From positions 4,030,001 through 4,094,000 of the forward strand of contig OX387612.1 of assembly GCA_947568835.1 (NCBI GenBank): a stretch of 64,000 bases of DNA, given 5' to 3'. The DNA is from Protonemura montana (taxonomy: Eukaryota; Arthropoda; Insecta; Plecoptera; Nemouridae). Below, piece after piece: positions 34,478-62,091 of this stretch. Below the pieces are notes generated by a model. That model was not told the DNA's origin, searched no databases, and worked only from the letters and a program-made list of their open reading frames with translations. A program made the translations under genes and the position numbers. Positions within the stretch are counted from its first letter, which is position 1. The number at the start of each line of letters is the position of its first letter.

Positions 34478-35226
34478 TAGGCTATGATATACCCGTGGTA
34501 ACATAAGATAGCAGAATTGAGAAGCTCTGTCAGGCGATCTCAGCATCTTCATGGCTACCAAACGTTGAATCTACCATTGAACCTCCTATGCTAGGCTATG
34601 ATATACCCGTGGTAACATAAGATAGCAGAATTGAGAAGCTCTGTCAGGCGATCTCAGCATCTCCATGGCTACCAAACGTTGAATCTACCATTGAACCTCC
34701 TATGCTAGGCTATGATATACCCGTGGTAACATAAGATAGCAGAATTGAGAAGCTCTGTCAGGCGATCTCAGCATCTCCATGGCTACCAAACGTTGAATCT
34801 ACCATTGAACCTCCTATGCTAGGCCATGATATACCCGTGGTAACATAAGATAGCAGAATTGAGAAGCTCTGTCAGGCGATCTCAGCATCTCCATGGCTAC
34901 CAAACGTTGAATCTACCATTGAACCTCCTATGCTAGGCCATGATATACCCGTGGTAACATAAGATAGCAGAATTGAGAAGCTCTGTCAGGCGATCTCAGC
35001 ATCTCCATGGCTAACAAACGTTGAATCTACCATTGAACCTCCTATGCTAGGCCATGATATACCCGTGGTAACATAAGATAGCAGAATTGAGAAGCTCTGT
35101 CAGGCGATCTCAGCATCTCCATGGCTACCAATCGTTGAATCTACCATTGAACCTCCTATGCTAGGCCATGATATACCCGTGGTAACATAAGATAGCAGAA
35201 TTGAGAAACTCTGTCAGGCGATCTCA
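34478..35226 (+). repeat. 114-bp satellite, about 6.5 copies
   Basis: Counterpart of 24918-25550 with exactly one extra 114-bp unit, which explains the offset change from 9561 to 9675. Confidence 0.95.
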
Positions 35227-35780
35227 GTTTACTGAAAACGCGTAGATAAAATAAAACAGCTGTTACCGAATTGAATTTACACTCTTTTATCACTCAACGA
35301 ATTTTTTTAAAATAATTATTCGGTTTCCAATTAGTCCAAATCTCAGCGCTAGTGTTAAAATGTCTTTTGGAAAAATATCCGCGAAAAACAACGTGAAAAC
35401 TGAAGAAATATTGAGGGTGGTTCTAGGTGGAGTCACCGTTGTTTCGAGGGTAAATAAATTTCATTTTGGTTATTCTCATAGATTGGATGAATGGTCATTG
35501 GGCATAATGTTGCTGGTGAGATTTTGTTACTTTACTAAGCTTCTAGCCATGTGAACATATTATTTAACTACCTAACCAATGAACCCAATCGTAAAACAAT
35601 CTTCCAATTGTCAATTCGACATTGTTCATTGATCTGCGTTTCATAACCTTGTAGACTCATTCTTTTCTCTAGGCTTGTAGTGTGAAATAAGTTACCAATT
35701 AATAGTAGCATGATCTGTTTCCAGCCCCTGGACCAGTTATTCTAGCAGAGTTACACACACACATACTCTTACTATGACCG

Positions 35781-36211
35781 TAAAACCGTCGAGTGTTGGT
35801 TATAGGTAGAGAAACAACGTCAATGTTACAGTCTCTGCGTGAAAGATGGCCGCCAAATGACTACCTTACCGACAAAAATGCAGAGTACCGGAACATCACG
35901 TTAAGTGGAGCCACTGTCGTATGAATTTTAATTTCGATATTTCTCGTAGGTTAACTCACTTTTGAGACTTTTCATGCTCAAAAAATCTCCATCAATGTTT
36001 ACCTCAACGATTGATATACACGTAACGATATTAAAAAGCGAGTAACCTACGATAAATATGGAAATTAAATTTCATACGACAGTGGCTCCACTTAACGTGA
36101 CGTTCCGGTACTCTGCATTTTTGTCGGTAAGGTAGTCATTTGGCGGCCATCTTTCACGCAGAGACTGTAACATTGACGTTGTTTCTCTACCTAGAACCTA
36201 CACTCAACGCT
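35781..36211. mobile_element. Foldback element, duplicate
   Basis: Counterpart of 26106-26536, with both inverted arms present. Confidence 0.8.
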
Positions 36212-36572
36212 AAAACTACGCTACGCTAGCTCATTGGTATGTTGTTGAATTGAGAGTTCTTCTTTTGGATTATTATTATGCTGAAAACCGGCGGACAGAT
36301 TTATTTTTTGTGTTTTCTGTTATTTGCCCTAAATGCCTGGATTTAGGTCGTATTTAGAAGAGTAAATACACAATAACGTCAGCAATTTAAGTAGGTACAT
36401 TTGTGAAGCTCTGTGAAAACTTTCTACTTGCAATATCATATAACAGATACTTTAAAATAAAGCTGAACTAAATTATAACTGGTTTCGATAACCAAGTGGT
36501 TGAAATAAAAAACGAATCAAATAAGAAAATACACTGTAAAGTTACCGGCGAAGTCTTGAAAAAACGTAGTAT

Positions 36573-36825
36573 AACACCGTTGAGTGTAGGTTATAGGTAG
36601 ATAAACAACGTCAATGTTACAGTCTCTGTGTGAAAGATGGCCGCCAAATGACTACCTTACCGACAAAAATGCAGAGTACCGGAACATCACGTTAAGTGGA
36701 GCCACTGTCGTATGAAATTTAATTTCGATATTTTTCGTAGGCTACTCGCTTTTTAATATCATTGCGTGTATATCAATCGTTGAGGTAAACATTGATGGAG
36801 ATTTTTCCAGCATGAAAAGTCACAA
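36573..36825 (+). mobile_element. Foldback element arm, duplicate
   Basis: Counterpart of 26898-27150. Confidence 0.7.
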
Positions 36826-38139
36826 AAGCGAGTTTATTTAATTAATTAATTAATCAATTTAATTTAATTTAATTTATTTTTGCTTTTACTGTCAATAATT
36901 GTATCCAGGTAAGAAAAAAACCGTCACAGCTTTGAAGGTTCAACTGCAAATAGACAAACACTTTGTTGGACACACGAAATAAACAGCAAACACAAAATAA
37001 GCTCAAAGAAAGTGGAGTTTATTAAGTAATCAGAATTAAATATAGTTGCTGGCAATGTCTAAGGCAATTTATGGTTTGTTAATAATTATATTTAAAATAA
37101 TACACCTTTACTAATTCACCTGTTAGTGAGCAGTAATTACGCTACATATGAACATGGGTTGTTGTACTTTTTGTCCTAATTTTTTGCGTTAATTGTACAC
37201 CTCTTCTGTTTATTTGCTGACCCAATAAGTTGAGAGATTTTCTTGTTTACCAATGAGAACTACCAATGAGTTGAGGGGGGCGGTGGGATCCAGAAATACC
37301 AAAAAACGTTCCTCACACATAATCCTATTCCTTGGTGTCCGATAATTATCCAGGAGGGGGGGCATATTTAACAAGTGCACTATATTTACATATTACACTA
37401 GAATTAATTTGAGTTTGCCACTTTCTGGGGTGCTTGTACCAACCTAGAAAACATGACACCATGATGCTACTGTTAACTATCCGATTTAAAAGCAACAAAA
37501 TTATGTTTTTCTTTGGTTGAAACATTTAATAATTTTAGGAAAACAAAATATTTAATGAAAAACAATAGATGGTTATCAACCAAAGTTAAAATTAATATAT
37601 TTTGGATTACTTTTAACTTTTATCAGGTTTAGGCAGGAAACCAAGCTCGCAAACTGCTTTTTGGCAGCCATTGCTAGAATCCGCTAGTGTACGGTAGGTA
37701 TTTAGCAGAAGTCATTAGGACTTTTAGTTTTGCATTTAAGTTCTTATTTTTCAATAGAATTAATTTCACGTAAATAAACTGATAAATCCACAAAGAATTT
37801 AAGTGCATGATGCAATGTTTGGTCATAATTTTCTGGTTAATTTCAAACACCCCGGTGAAGACTGGCTTTATTTTGCATTCTAAAGTTGGCAATGTGTAAT
37901 CAGAGTCCACCAGCTTGTGGCAAGGTAAGGCTAACACAACTGTACTAAAGTTTTCGAGATTTTCTTGAAAAACATTTTTTATTGGGTTGTAATTGCTTGG
38001 TTGAGGTCTCAATCCCCACGGCAAAATGTGGGCACTGTTTTGTTTCTTGCCCACTTATTTTGTCTGTTCCGACATCTACTGAATTTGATAATTATTTCAA
38101 AGGTTGGCCGGATTTTTCATTTGGTGCTTCGAAATTATT

Positions 38140-38160
38140 GGTGGGAGGGGGGGGGGGGGA
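38140..38160 (+). repeat. Poly-G tract in PARG-A 3' region
   Basis: An uninterrupted G run of about 13, after GGGAGG, equivalent to 28470 and to the C tract at 56279, downstream of the PARG stop. Confidence 0.7.
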
Positions 38161-38380
38161 CAAAAATAGTTGTCTTAAGCAATAAATGACTTTTTGTTTT
38201 AATGCAAACTTCGCTGCATCTTTAACCGAATTTAATTTGCGTGGCATTTGACTTTTCTTTATTTTTATTTGATTCTAGAGAAGTTTGTTGGAAAATGGAT
38301 ATAGTGTTTGAAACTATATTCTTCGGTATATTTAGACAATCCTGTTTGCAATTATCTTTGCCCACATTTTGTGTTGACCC

Positions 38381-44984
<6,604 letters not shown>

Positions 44985-45734
44985 CTGTAACCGATGGTCA
45001 TGTCCGCTCAAAGGTTGGTGTGAAAATAAATTACCTAAACGTGAGCACAAGCTACGTAATATAATGTGCAATATAATCTCAGTGGCACCATGTTTTTGTC
45101 TTCTACTTCCTCGTTAAGCCTTTGATTTTGATGTTCATGATGGATGATGCGATGTACGTTTAAATCGTGACATGCCCTGGGTCATGCGTTAATTTCCTGA
45201 CATGATTTACCAAAAAGTTTATTGATATAAATTTTACCAACGATGCAAACAACGTCTTGGCACACATACATGACTGAAAAGATAATTAAAAAGGTGAGAT
45301 AGATAAGTAGACAGAGATGGATAGTACCTATTTTGTATTTGTATTTGTATTATTTTTTTATTTTGTCGTTATTTTGATCAATCTTGTCTACATTAGGGCT
45401 TATAATTATTTCTATGATTCGCAGTATTTTTTAGCTTCAAAGCAGTAAATGAAGATAGAACATTCTTTAAGCCTTGGGGAGTCAACTAAAAATTTTAATC
45501 CCGGCTGGTACAGCAACAATCAACATATAACATTATAATTTATAAAATGCCACAAATAATACAGTAATGAATAAATCTATAATGTACCATTTGCTTCTGC
45601 ATGACGCCTAGTTCTGAACAAACCCGTCAAATAGGTCCTCTCATTTGTGAATACCGTACACAGATTTATCATCTTTATGGGGGATCAGTCACTGACGAAC
45701 ATCTGCTGGCAGTGTAGAAATCTACCACAGGAGC

Positions 45735-46030
45735 GAGTAAGCATCGCTATTGTAGGTGACAGAGAAGGTTTTGTCAGAGAAAACTGTATCGATGAACAGC
45801 AATGCGAGTGAGACAAGACTAAAATGCAAATATTGGAAGAGGTAGAACATATTTTCTCTTGCTTGCGTGGGGAAGTCCCAAAGTTTTGACTAGTCCTTTA
45901 AACGTAGGATGGATGTAATGTCTGTGAAAAATTGCTCGTGGCCCTACCAGATGCAGTCATGATGTACCAGCCTTGCTCGCCAGGTCGTACTGCCACAATC
46001 GCAGGCGATAATTGGGAATTATTCGTTATC
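45735..46030 (-). repeat. Dispersed (ATT)-tailed repeat, copy 1
   Basis: Read on the minus strand it shares the CAGTACGACCTGGCGAGC region with 46490; the TCGATGAACAGCAATGCGAG region matches the reverse complement of 47205-47235. It is an inverted partner of the two plus-strand copies. Confidence 0.5.
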
Positions 46031-46489
46031 TTAGAACTGGAATTAATCTTATCGGCAATTGCGATGGGTAAAACTGCTTCATACTGGATCGTGCGAAAAA
46101 AATATTGTTAACTTGGAAAAAGCCGTCAAAATTGTTTTCGTTGTTGAGCATTTATGGTTAAAACTTAAAAGCTCTATTAGCCAAACCAAAAACCAAGGTT
46201 TTAATGTTAAAAAATACAAAAAAAAAACTTTTTTGCCCATCTGTGAAATCTGATTTAAATTGCAAACGCTTGCATTGCGCGGGATATTTTATTATTAGGA
46301 ACACTACTGCCATCATCTGCTGCGCTTGCAAATGTATTCAAAGATTGTTTATATCTATAGATAAGATAAAAGCTACATTCTTGAACGATATGAAAAATAC
46401 GATGTCGCTATGAACGATATCGCTTCGATATGAACTTAGTGTCTTTGACTCATCGCAAAAGACGATAAGAGAAAAAGTCATAAGATAAC

Positions 46490-46786
46490 GCATAATTCCC
46501 GAGCCTAGCCCGAGATTGCAACAGTACGAGCTGGCGAGCGACGCTGGTGGTTATCATGGCTGCATCAGGTAAGAACTCAGACAAGGATTGCAAAGACATT
46601 CTCTTCTGGTTTAAATTTAACTTGACAAAGCCTTGGGGGCTTCCCCTTGCCATCAAGTTAAAATAGTTCAGACCTCTTCTTATAGATGGTGTGATTTGCC
46701 ATTGAATCTTGTCTTACTCGCAAGACTTTCTTTTCCTCTCACTTACAAAGGCGGCGATTGAGCGCTCCTGCGACCGATTTCTGTAC

Positions 46787-46818
<32 letters not shown>

Positions 46819-46825
46819 TTATTAT
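46490..46825 (+). repeat. Dispersed (ATT)-tailed repeat, copy 2
   Basis: Contains CCTTGGGGGCTTCCCCTTGC, GATGGTGTGATTTGCCAT and CTCCTGCGACCGATTTCTGT, and ends in an (ATT)n run, like the 3' end of a LINE or SINE. About 170 bases of similar downstream sequence also recur after copy 3. Confidence 0.6.
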
Positions 46826-47104
46826 TATTATTTTTTTTTTTTTAGGCGTTAATGCTTTAGTTAGCTGTTCTTCTGTGCGACTAGTTTATCTGTGTGAGCC
46901 ATAAACAAATAAGAAATCCAAGATACCTGATGATTAAATTAAAACGGAGTGTCATGTAGCAAAAAATATTATATATTAGTAAGTTAGTATATATTGTTAT
47001 ACGCATATATTGCATATATGAATATGTATTATACTTGTTATGTTATTATATTATTTTGTAAATAATTACCAGTGTAATTAGTTGTACTGTAGTTATCGGT
47101 TATA

Positions 47105-47405
47105 ATTGAAAGATGAAACCTTGGGGGGCTTCCCCTCGCCATGAAGCTAAGATAGTTTAGACCTCTTCTCATAGATGGTGTGATTTGCCATCGAGTCTTG
47201 TCTGACTCGCATTGCTGTTCATCGATGCAGTTTTCCCTGTGAAGGCCTTTTTTTCCTCTCACTTACAAAGGAGACGATTAAGCGCTCCTGCGGCCGATTT
47301 CTGTACTACTAAATCTGTAAATACATTTTATATCAAACTATAGGAATTATCCTGACTGTCTCTATATCTTTGTGATTCTTTGGACAGTAAAATTATTATT
47401 ATTAT
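47105..47405 (+). repeat. Dispersed (ATT)-tailed repeat, copy 3
   Basis: Same landmarks as copy 2 (GATGGTGTGATTTGCCAT, GCTCCTGCGGCCGATTTCTG), ending in a shorter (ATT)n run near 47391-47405. Confidence 0.6.
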
Positions 47406-48053
47406 TACAGGAGTTAATGTTTTAGTTTGCTGTTCTTCTGTGAGACTAGTTTATCTGTATGAGTCATGAAACAAATAAGAAATCCAAGATAACCGATGAT
47501 TTGATTATAACTGGGTATCATGTAGCAAAAATATAATATTGAAGTGTTTATAATTAGGTACCTAATTAAACGTTACATTTTGTAGGTCGAACTTAAAGTA
47601 GCGGCCACTAATTATCTAATTGTTCATCTTTATAGTTGTATGTTTGTGCCAAGGCATTATTTCTTCCATTGCTAAGCTTTCTGACGATTTTATTTGGGGA
47701 AATTTTAGAAAAGTTCCAACACCTGAGCACTAACAAATGCTTTGGGTATTTTTTAATGATCCGTTTCGAGCCTTACAGCCCGTTAATTTCTTATTTGCCA
47801 CTGTTAATCAGAAAACGTTTTTAGTTAGTTAAATTTTTTAAAATTGTTTAGCGTGTCAGTGAAAAAGCGTTGTTAGTAATAGATTCAACGTATATACCTT
47901 GTTGATCAATACCAAAATGTAAGAAAGAAGGAAATAGACAAAGATTTGTTGTAACCTTGCCAATAAAGTAAATAACTGTTGTTAACATCGAATTAAATGT
48001 TTTATATCCCTCTGAAGGACCATCAACAAATTTAACGCGTTCATCGGTTACAG

Positions 48054-56215
<8,162 letters not shown>

Positions 56216-57650
56216 AGATGCCGCGAAGTTTGCATCAAAACAAAAAGTCATTTATTGCACAAGACAATTATTTTTGTTCCCCCCCCCCCCCCCCCTCCCA
56301 CCAATAATTTCGAAGCACCAATTGAAAAATCCGGCCAACCTTTGAAACAATTATCAAATTCAGTAGATGTCGGAACAGACAAAATAAGTGGGCAAGAAAC
56401 AAAACAGTGCCCACATTTTGCCGTGGGGATTGAGACCTCAACCAAGCAATTACAACCCAATAAAAAATGTTTTTCAAGAAAATCTCGAAAACTTTAGTAA
56501 TGTGTAAATATAGTGCACTTGTTAAATATGCCCCCCCTCCTGGATAATTACACGGACACCAAGGAATAGGATTATGTGTGAGGAACGTTATTTGGTATTT
56601 CTGGATCCCACCGCCCCCCTTAACTCATTGGTAGTTCTCATTGGTAAACAAGAAAATCTCTCAACTTATTGGGTCAGCAATTAAACAGAAGAGGTGTACA
56701 AATAAAACAAATAATTAGGACAAAAAGTGCAAAAACCCATGTTCATATGTAGCGTTATTACTGCTCACTAACAGGTGAATTAGTAAAGGTGTATTATTTT
56801 CAAATATAATTAACAAACCATAAATTGCCTTAGACATTGCCAGCAACTATATTTAATTCTGATTACTTAATAAACTCCACTTTCTTTGAGCTTATTTTGT
56901 GTTTGCTGTTTATTTAGTGTGTCCAACAAAGTGTTTGTCTATTTGCAGTTGAACCTTCGAAGCTGTGACGGTTTTTTCTTACATGGATACAATTATTGAC
57001 AAAATTGAGAAAAAATATAAAATTCTTTTTTTATTTATTTATGAATGTTCCACTTTGTAAGTCCAACAATTCTTTTCACAACAAGGCCAAGTATTAAGTA
57101 AGATTAATCTCATATTGGCCAATTCTCCAAAACTTAAACTGTTCCTATTTACGGTTGTGAACTAGACTTGCCTTGGAGTATGTCTAAACTGAAGTCTAAC
57201 TTAGACTTAGTCTTAGACTTTGGTCTTAAGTCTAAACTTACACTGGAAATAAGTGCTAAGTTTAAATCCAAACCATGATTCAAACCTTCGTTTAGTGACA
57301 CTCTGGGAAAACTAAGTTTATACTGGATATCAGATATTTTAGTGAAGTTTTTACCACAAATAGACTAGCAGCAGGTAGAGGTTGCCCGAAAGGTTTGGTC
57401 TACTGGATTGAAAAAGCGTCACAAAATCTTAACGCCGCCAAAGAAGATTACTGCTGTCTTGCTGTTCAGAAATACCGGTAAATTTAACAGCATTCTTCTT
57501 ACCGACAAACTGGAAAAAATCGAAACTCAAACAAAGGATGACACTTTTAGCAATAAAGTCTAGTTCATGCAATTTTTTATGATAAATCGAATATAATACA
57601 CCTGAAATGTGGCCATTTACACATTCACATGGCTACACGAACGTGTTTTC
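56216..57650 (+). other. PARG-B 3' UTR and downstream flank
   Basis: Contains a C tract at 56279-56296 and AATAAA at 56459-56464 (about 245 bases after the stop, a likely polyadenylation signal). Beyond 57000 it is AT-rich with an AGACTT/AAGTCT-rich patch around 57160-57250. No further gene is seen. Confidence 0.5.
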
Positions 57651-57654
57651 GAAT

Positions 57655-57975
57655 CTTTCGTGTCTATGCCCCACAAGGATGGAATATCTGTGTAAGCTTT
57701 ATCTGTGATAGTCTTTGCCTCATAAGGATGGAATATCTGTGCAAGCTTTATCTGTGCTAGTCTTTGCCTCATAAGGATGGAATATCTGGGCAAGCTTTAT
57801 CTGTGGTAGTCTTTGCCCCATAAGAATGGAATATCCGTGCAAGCTTTATCTGTGATAGTCTTTGCCCCATAAGGATGGAATATCTGGGCAAGCTTTATCT
57901 GTGCTAGTCTTTGCCCCTTAAGGATGGAATATCTGTGTAAGCTCTATCTGTGATAGTCTTTGCCTCATAAGGATG
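57655..57975 (+). repeat. 49-bp tandem array, about 6.5 copies
   Basis: Units marked by CATAAGGATGGAATATCTGT and GCAAGCTTTATCTGTG repeat every 49 bases. Not seen elsewhere in the window. Confidence 0.9.
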
Positions 57976-58344
57976 GAATGGGGCATTCTTACCTTTTGGT
58001 AATTGTCGGTAAAAGACGACGACGATGACGATTATTTTGATATTATTAAAGGTTAAACAATGTTTGGAGCATAATTCGAACGCATTAAATTGACATGTTT
58101 TTTATATTTCTTTCTTGGTGACTTTCTTGCCTTTTCGCGATGAAACTAGATCAGCCCTAGTCTCGCTCCCCGTAAACAAGCAGACTCACGCCGTCGCCTC
58201 CGTGCTGGACATTCCTTGTACAAGTTCCTGTCTCTCTCTGTCTGTGTGTGTTTTTGCTTCACGATTTCTAACTGTGGACTTGCTTCGGACCAAACGATCA
58301 CAGGATTGCGTCGAGGAACAGCGAGTTCCAGAGTGGATCAGCGA

Positions 58345-58709
58345 ATGGTGTCAGGAAACCCTCTGGACGAAGGGGAAAGAAACGCAGAAATTTCTCCAGA
58401 ACTATGTCGTCTCTCGGAAAACACGTCGAGTCTTTGTTTTGCTGGGTTTCGAAGAATCACTAGACTGTTTTTGTTATTTTTCTGCTTGAAACTGGTAAGC
58501 AATCATATTTTATTGTGAAACAATAATCAGATTTACAAAAAAAAAAAAATATATATATATATATAGTTAAAAGTATATATACTTTGTTGATACAAGTCGT
58601 TTATTATTATTTTTGACTTTTTTAGCTGATTTCTCAAAGCAGTGAAGACATTGCAAGAAATGGATCCTCTGAGTCAAATCTTCATCTTGTTTTTACCTTG
58701 AACCGGTAG
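58345..58709 (+). CDS. Candidate two-exon small ORF
   Basis: Exon 58345-58494 (ATG, 50 codons) ends at AAACTG before a good donor GTAAGC. A pyrimidine-rich acceptor (TTTTTTTAG) at 58625 opens an in-frame exon 58626-58709 ending in TAG; total 77 residues. A hydrophobic LFLLFFCLKLLI segment spans the junction, followed by SQSSEDIARNGSSESN. The frame stays open 65 codons upstream without an ATG, so it may be part of a longer coding exon. No family recognised; chance is possible. Confidence 0.25.
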
Positions 58710-59099
58710 GATGCGCTTATGAGTTCCGCTGAAAAATCTGTTTTCAATGTAAATTTGCTTTCCAAAATAAGCTTATGGTACACCATGAATATTACAATTG
58801 TTATCAATACAAAATACTGACTGATTGTTTACTAAATGTATCAGTATATAAATATATTCTTGTAAAGTATTATTATTTTCATACCTAATTTGCTTGATTT
58901 ACAATACAAAATAAATTGCACACTTTGAAATTGTTCATAGAATTACGACAAATAAAATGAAATATGCTAATAAAAGACAGCTTTAACCCTTGATATAGTA
59001 ACAGGTACAAGTTACGAAACGTTGGGAAATTTAGTTGTTCCTTACTAAGCATTCAAAACCCAGTTAAAAATGTTGTTGTCAAAACTAGTGTTAAAGTTA

Positions 59100-59720
59100 G
59101 AGAAAGTAGACATGTTCAGCACAGAGGCGACGGCGAGTGTCCGCTTCTTTGCGTGGAGCGAAACAAGCACCCTGTCACGGAATATCCAGCACAGAGGCAA
59201 CGGCGAGTGTCCGCTCCTTTGCGTGGAGTGAAACAAGCACCCTGTCACGGAATGTCCAGCACAGAGGAGACGGCGAGTGTCCGCTTATTTGCGTGGAGTG
59301 AAACAAGCACCCTGTCACGGAATGTCCAGCACAGAGGCGACGGCGAGTGTCCACTCCTTTGCGTGGAGCGAAACAAGCACCCTGTCACGGAATGTCCAGC
59401 ACAGAGGCGACGGCGAGTGTCCGCTCCTTTGCGTGGAGCGAAACAAGCACCCTGTCACGGAATGTCCAGCACAGAGGCGACGGTGAGTGTCCGCTCCTTT
59501 GCGTGGAGCGAAACAAGCACTCTGTCACGGAATGTCCACCACAGAGGCGACGGCGAGTGTCCGCTCCTTTGCATGGAGTGAAACAAGCACTGTCACGGAA
59601 TGTCCAGCACAGAGGCGACGGCGAGTGTCCGCTTCTTAGCGTGGAGCGAAACAAGCCCCCTGTCACGGAATGTCCAGCACAGAGGCGACGGCGAGTGTCT
59701 GCTCTTTTGCGAAGAGCAAA
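59100..59720 (-). repeat. 70-bp minisatellite, about 9 copies
   Basis: Reverse complement of the 1198-1610 unit: GGCGACGGCGAGTGTCCGCT and GAAACAAGCACCCTGTCACG every 70 bases, one unit shortened near 59590. The array runs within 350 bases of the second 44-bp composite array. Confidence 0.95.
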
Positions 59721-60063
59721 AACAGGCTTCTGCCAAAACTTTACCCTTGTTTTACTCTATAAAGCAATTTTCAGCGAATAAATTTCTATCCAGGTCGCTG
59801 GCCCGTCCCTCAACTACTTCCGGTTCAACAAAGACGAGTGCAGAAGCGCAGGCTATGTCATCAGAAGAAACCTTCATCACCAAGAAAGATGCCATTAGTA
59901 ATACATAGACTCCAAAGTTCGTCAGAGTATATTTTGGGAAAAGCTTTAACTAGATTGCACTGGCTTGGAAGGAATATCAAAAGTGTGGTAATCGATCGAC
60001 TTCGCCAGAGATTAACTCGATCGTAACAATATTTGTTTTTGGGTTTGTGTTTGCGTAGGGCAT

Positions 60064-60395
60064 AGCGGGTTCTTGGCACGGCAATGGTGTGGTTCATACC
60101 CCACGACCTCCAGGCAAGGCTGGAACACGAGACATGGGACATGGGGGCAGAGTCTACGTTAGGCAGGGCGCGATGGGACAGGGTGGGTTCTTGGCACGCT
60201 GCAAGCACAGCCATGGTGTGGTTCATACCCCACGACCTCCAGGCAAGACTGGGACACGAGACATGGGACATGGGGGCAGGGTCCACGTTAGGCAGGGTGC
60301 GATGGGACAGGGTGGGTTCTTGGCACGCTGCAAGCACAGCCATGGTGTGGTTCATAACCCACGACCTCCAGGCAAGGCTGGGACACGAGACATGT
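60064..60395 (+). repeat. G-rich composite minisatellite, second site
   Basis: Same units as 7408-8785 in the same orientation (GGGTTCTTGGCACGCTGCAA, CCACGACCTCCAGGCAAG, GGGACACGAGACATGGGACA), about three long units. Confidence 0.95.
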
Positions 60396-60399
60396 AAAT

Positions 60400-60975
60400 G
60401 TAGCTATTTCACAAGTCATGATTAATAAAACAGACAATCCAGATCAATAGTTCGATTTGCGCAACATAGGGTCTTAAGTGGGTAGGTGTGGTGTTATCTT
60501 AGGAAAGATAATTTAAGAGACAATATAGATTCGAGGAAAGGTAAAGCACAAACAGATAACTACAAGATTAGCGCATGCATTTATTTTGTAATTTAGCAAT
60601 TATTTTTTCAGACTTTTTACACTTGAGTTATCGACCAGTTACTTGTGTAATGATTTCTACCTTTACGATCAGGTGAAAAGATGCAGGAAAAACCTTATTA
60701 TAATGTTAAGTTAATTGTATCTGATAACTAATTCGGTCAATAAGAAACTTGTGGTTGTTTTCTCTTCGCCAGTACTTGGATACGTGGAGGAATGCCTGGA
60801 AAGGCAACTCGCATGCAATTTTCAGCCACCGCTCTATTTCGTTGATTTGCTTCTATTTGCAACAGTTGCAAATTGAAAATCCTGAGTCGCAAAAATGTGT
60901 TGCCTCTTGTGGAAGTAATATTCAAAAAGCTCTTTCTGCTTTTTTCTTTCTTTTTTTTTTTAACATTCATTAATC
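60400..60975. other. Intergenic, no gene seen
   Basis: AT-rich; no supported exon or repeat. Confidence 0.4.
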
Positions 60976-61285
60976 CAATCCATGGGTCGCCCAACTCCGC
61001 TGTTTGGAGGGGTAATGAGTAGCTACCGATCCATGGGTCGCCCAACTCCGCTGTTTGGAGGGGTAATGAGTAGCTACCGATCCATGGGTCGCCCAACTCC
61101 GCTGTTTGGAGGGGTAATAAGTAGCTACCGATCCATGTGTCGCCCAACTCCGCTGTTTGGAGGGGTAATGAGTAGCTACCGATCCATGGGTCGCCCAACT
61201 CCGCTGTTTGGATGGGTAATGAGTAGCTACCGATCCATGGGTCGCCCAACTCCGCTGTTTGGATGGGTAATGAGTAGCTACCGAC
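60976..61285 (+). repeat. 51-bp tandem array, 6 copies
   Basis: Units marked by CCATGGGTCGCCCAACTCCG and GGGTAATGAGTAGCTACCGA repeat every 51 bases. Because 51 is a multiple of three, frames stay open on both strands (17-residue repeats), but all differences between units change the amino acid, so it is not a constrained protein. Confidence 0.95.
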
Positions 61286-61289
61286 AGCG

Positions 61290-62055
61290 AGTCCGAGCGA
61301 CTCGATGGACGTAATTTGGCGCCGTGCACCGACTTACGCAGACTTCGGTTTCATTGACACTATTTGTCTGATCGAGATAAAACCAACATTTCTAACATTT
61401 TTGTGCCTCAGGGTAAATTATAACACATTATCGCTGTCAAATTTGTATTTTCTGGTGAGATTTCGGCGTTGAAACATAGGCCGACTATTTTTACTCATTT
61501 AACACCATTAAAAACAATAATTTTATTTGGAATCAGATAAGTAAGATGTCTGAAAAATTGTAATTCTCTCAAGATTAGTACTGTGGATATAATAAAAAAT
61601 GCAAATCACTCAACCGTATTGCTTCTTGGGAAACCGAAGGCGACAGCAAAAAGTTTTTTCCGAGTTGCCCACAAATTTCCCGCAGAATAATTTTTTGAAT
61701 TGTAAATTAGTAACTTAGCAAAGGCATGCAAACAGATTTTCTATTTTTCGATTGTTCCGTATGTACACCCTTAAAATCAATTTCTCATTAAACCTCATCT
61801 TTTGGCACTCCTCTATTTTCCTCCACAGGGAAATCCCGAGCCAATTGGGCAACTGAGCTATGCGGTACAACGAGGCGCATATTTATTCTCCAAGTTATAG
61901 TCATGCATTTGTATTTTCGAGATGCAAAAACGGTAGAAAAAAGTTTCATAAGAATCTTAAAAGAATGTTCAATGGCGCTTTAGTCTTCTTTATAGACTAG
62001 GTCCAGGAGATATCAGATACGACCCAATCTCAAGACTTTGTATTGACGACCGATT
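61290..62055. other. Intergenic, no gene seen
   Basis: AT-rich sequence upstream of the ADP-ribosyltransferase-like gene; nothing recognised. Confidence 0.4.
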
Positions 62056-62061
62056 AGCAAA

Positions 62062-62067
62062 TATAAA
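62062..62067 (+). promoter_or_regulatory. Candidate TATA box
   Basis: TATAAA about 30 bases upstream of TCATCTTGTG near 62092, a plausible start site. The presumed leader exon runs to the donor GTAAGC at 62290. Confidence 0.45.
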
Positions 62068-62091
62068 GGTGCGTTTGACGACGCATCCAAA

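Larger units (their letters stand above)
44985..48053. promoter_or_regulatory. Head-to-head spacer between the PARG genes
   Basis: About 3.07 kb separates the first identified exons of the divergent genes. It must contain or adjoin their missing 5' exons and promoters, possibly a shared bidirectional region, but I found no convincing start exon. It is filled by three copies of one dispersed repeat (45735, 46490, 47105), an (ATT)n tract and a tRNA-SINE tail piece near 46283-46312. Confidence 0.4.

Noticed and set aside
59153..59781. Repeat-encoded frames of about 140 codons
   Set aside because: They fall wholly in the 70-bp minisatellite and are mirrored at 1171-1529 on the other strand.
60982..61314. 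17-residue protein repeat (MGRPTPLFGG...)
   Set aside because: The 51-bp tandem unit keeps both strands open. Every difference between units changes the amino acid, so there is no sign of protein-level constraint.
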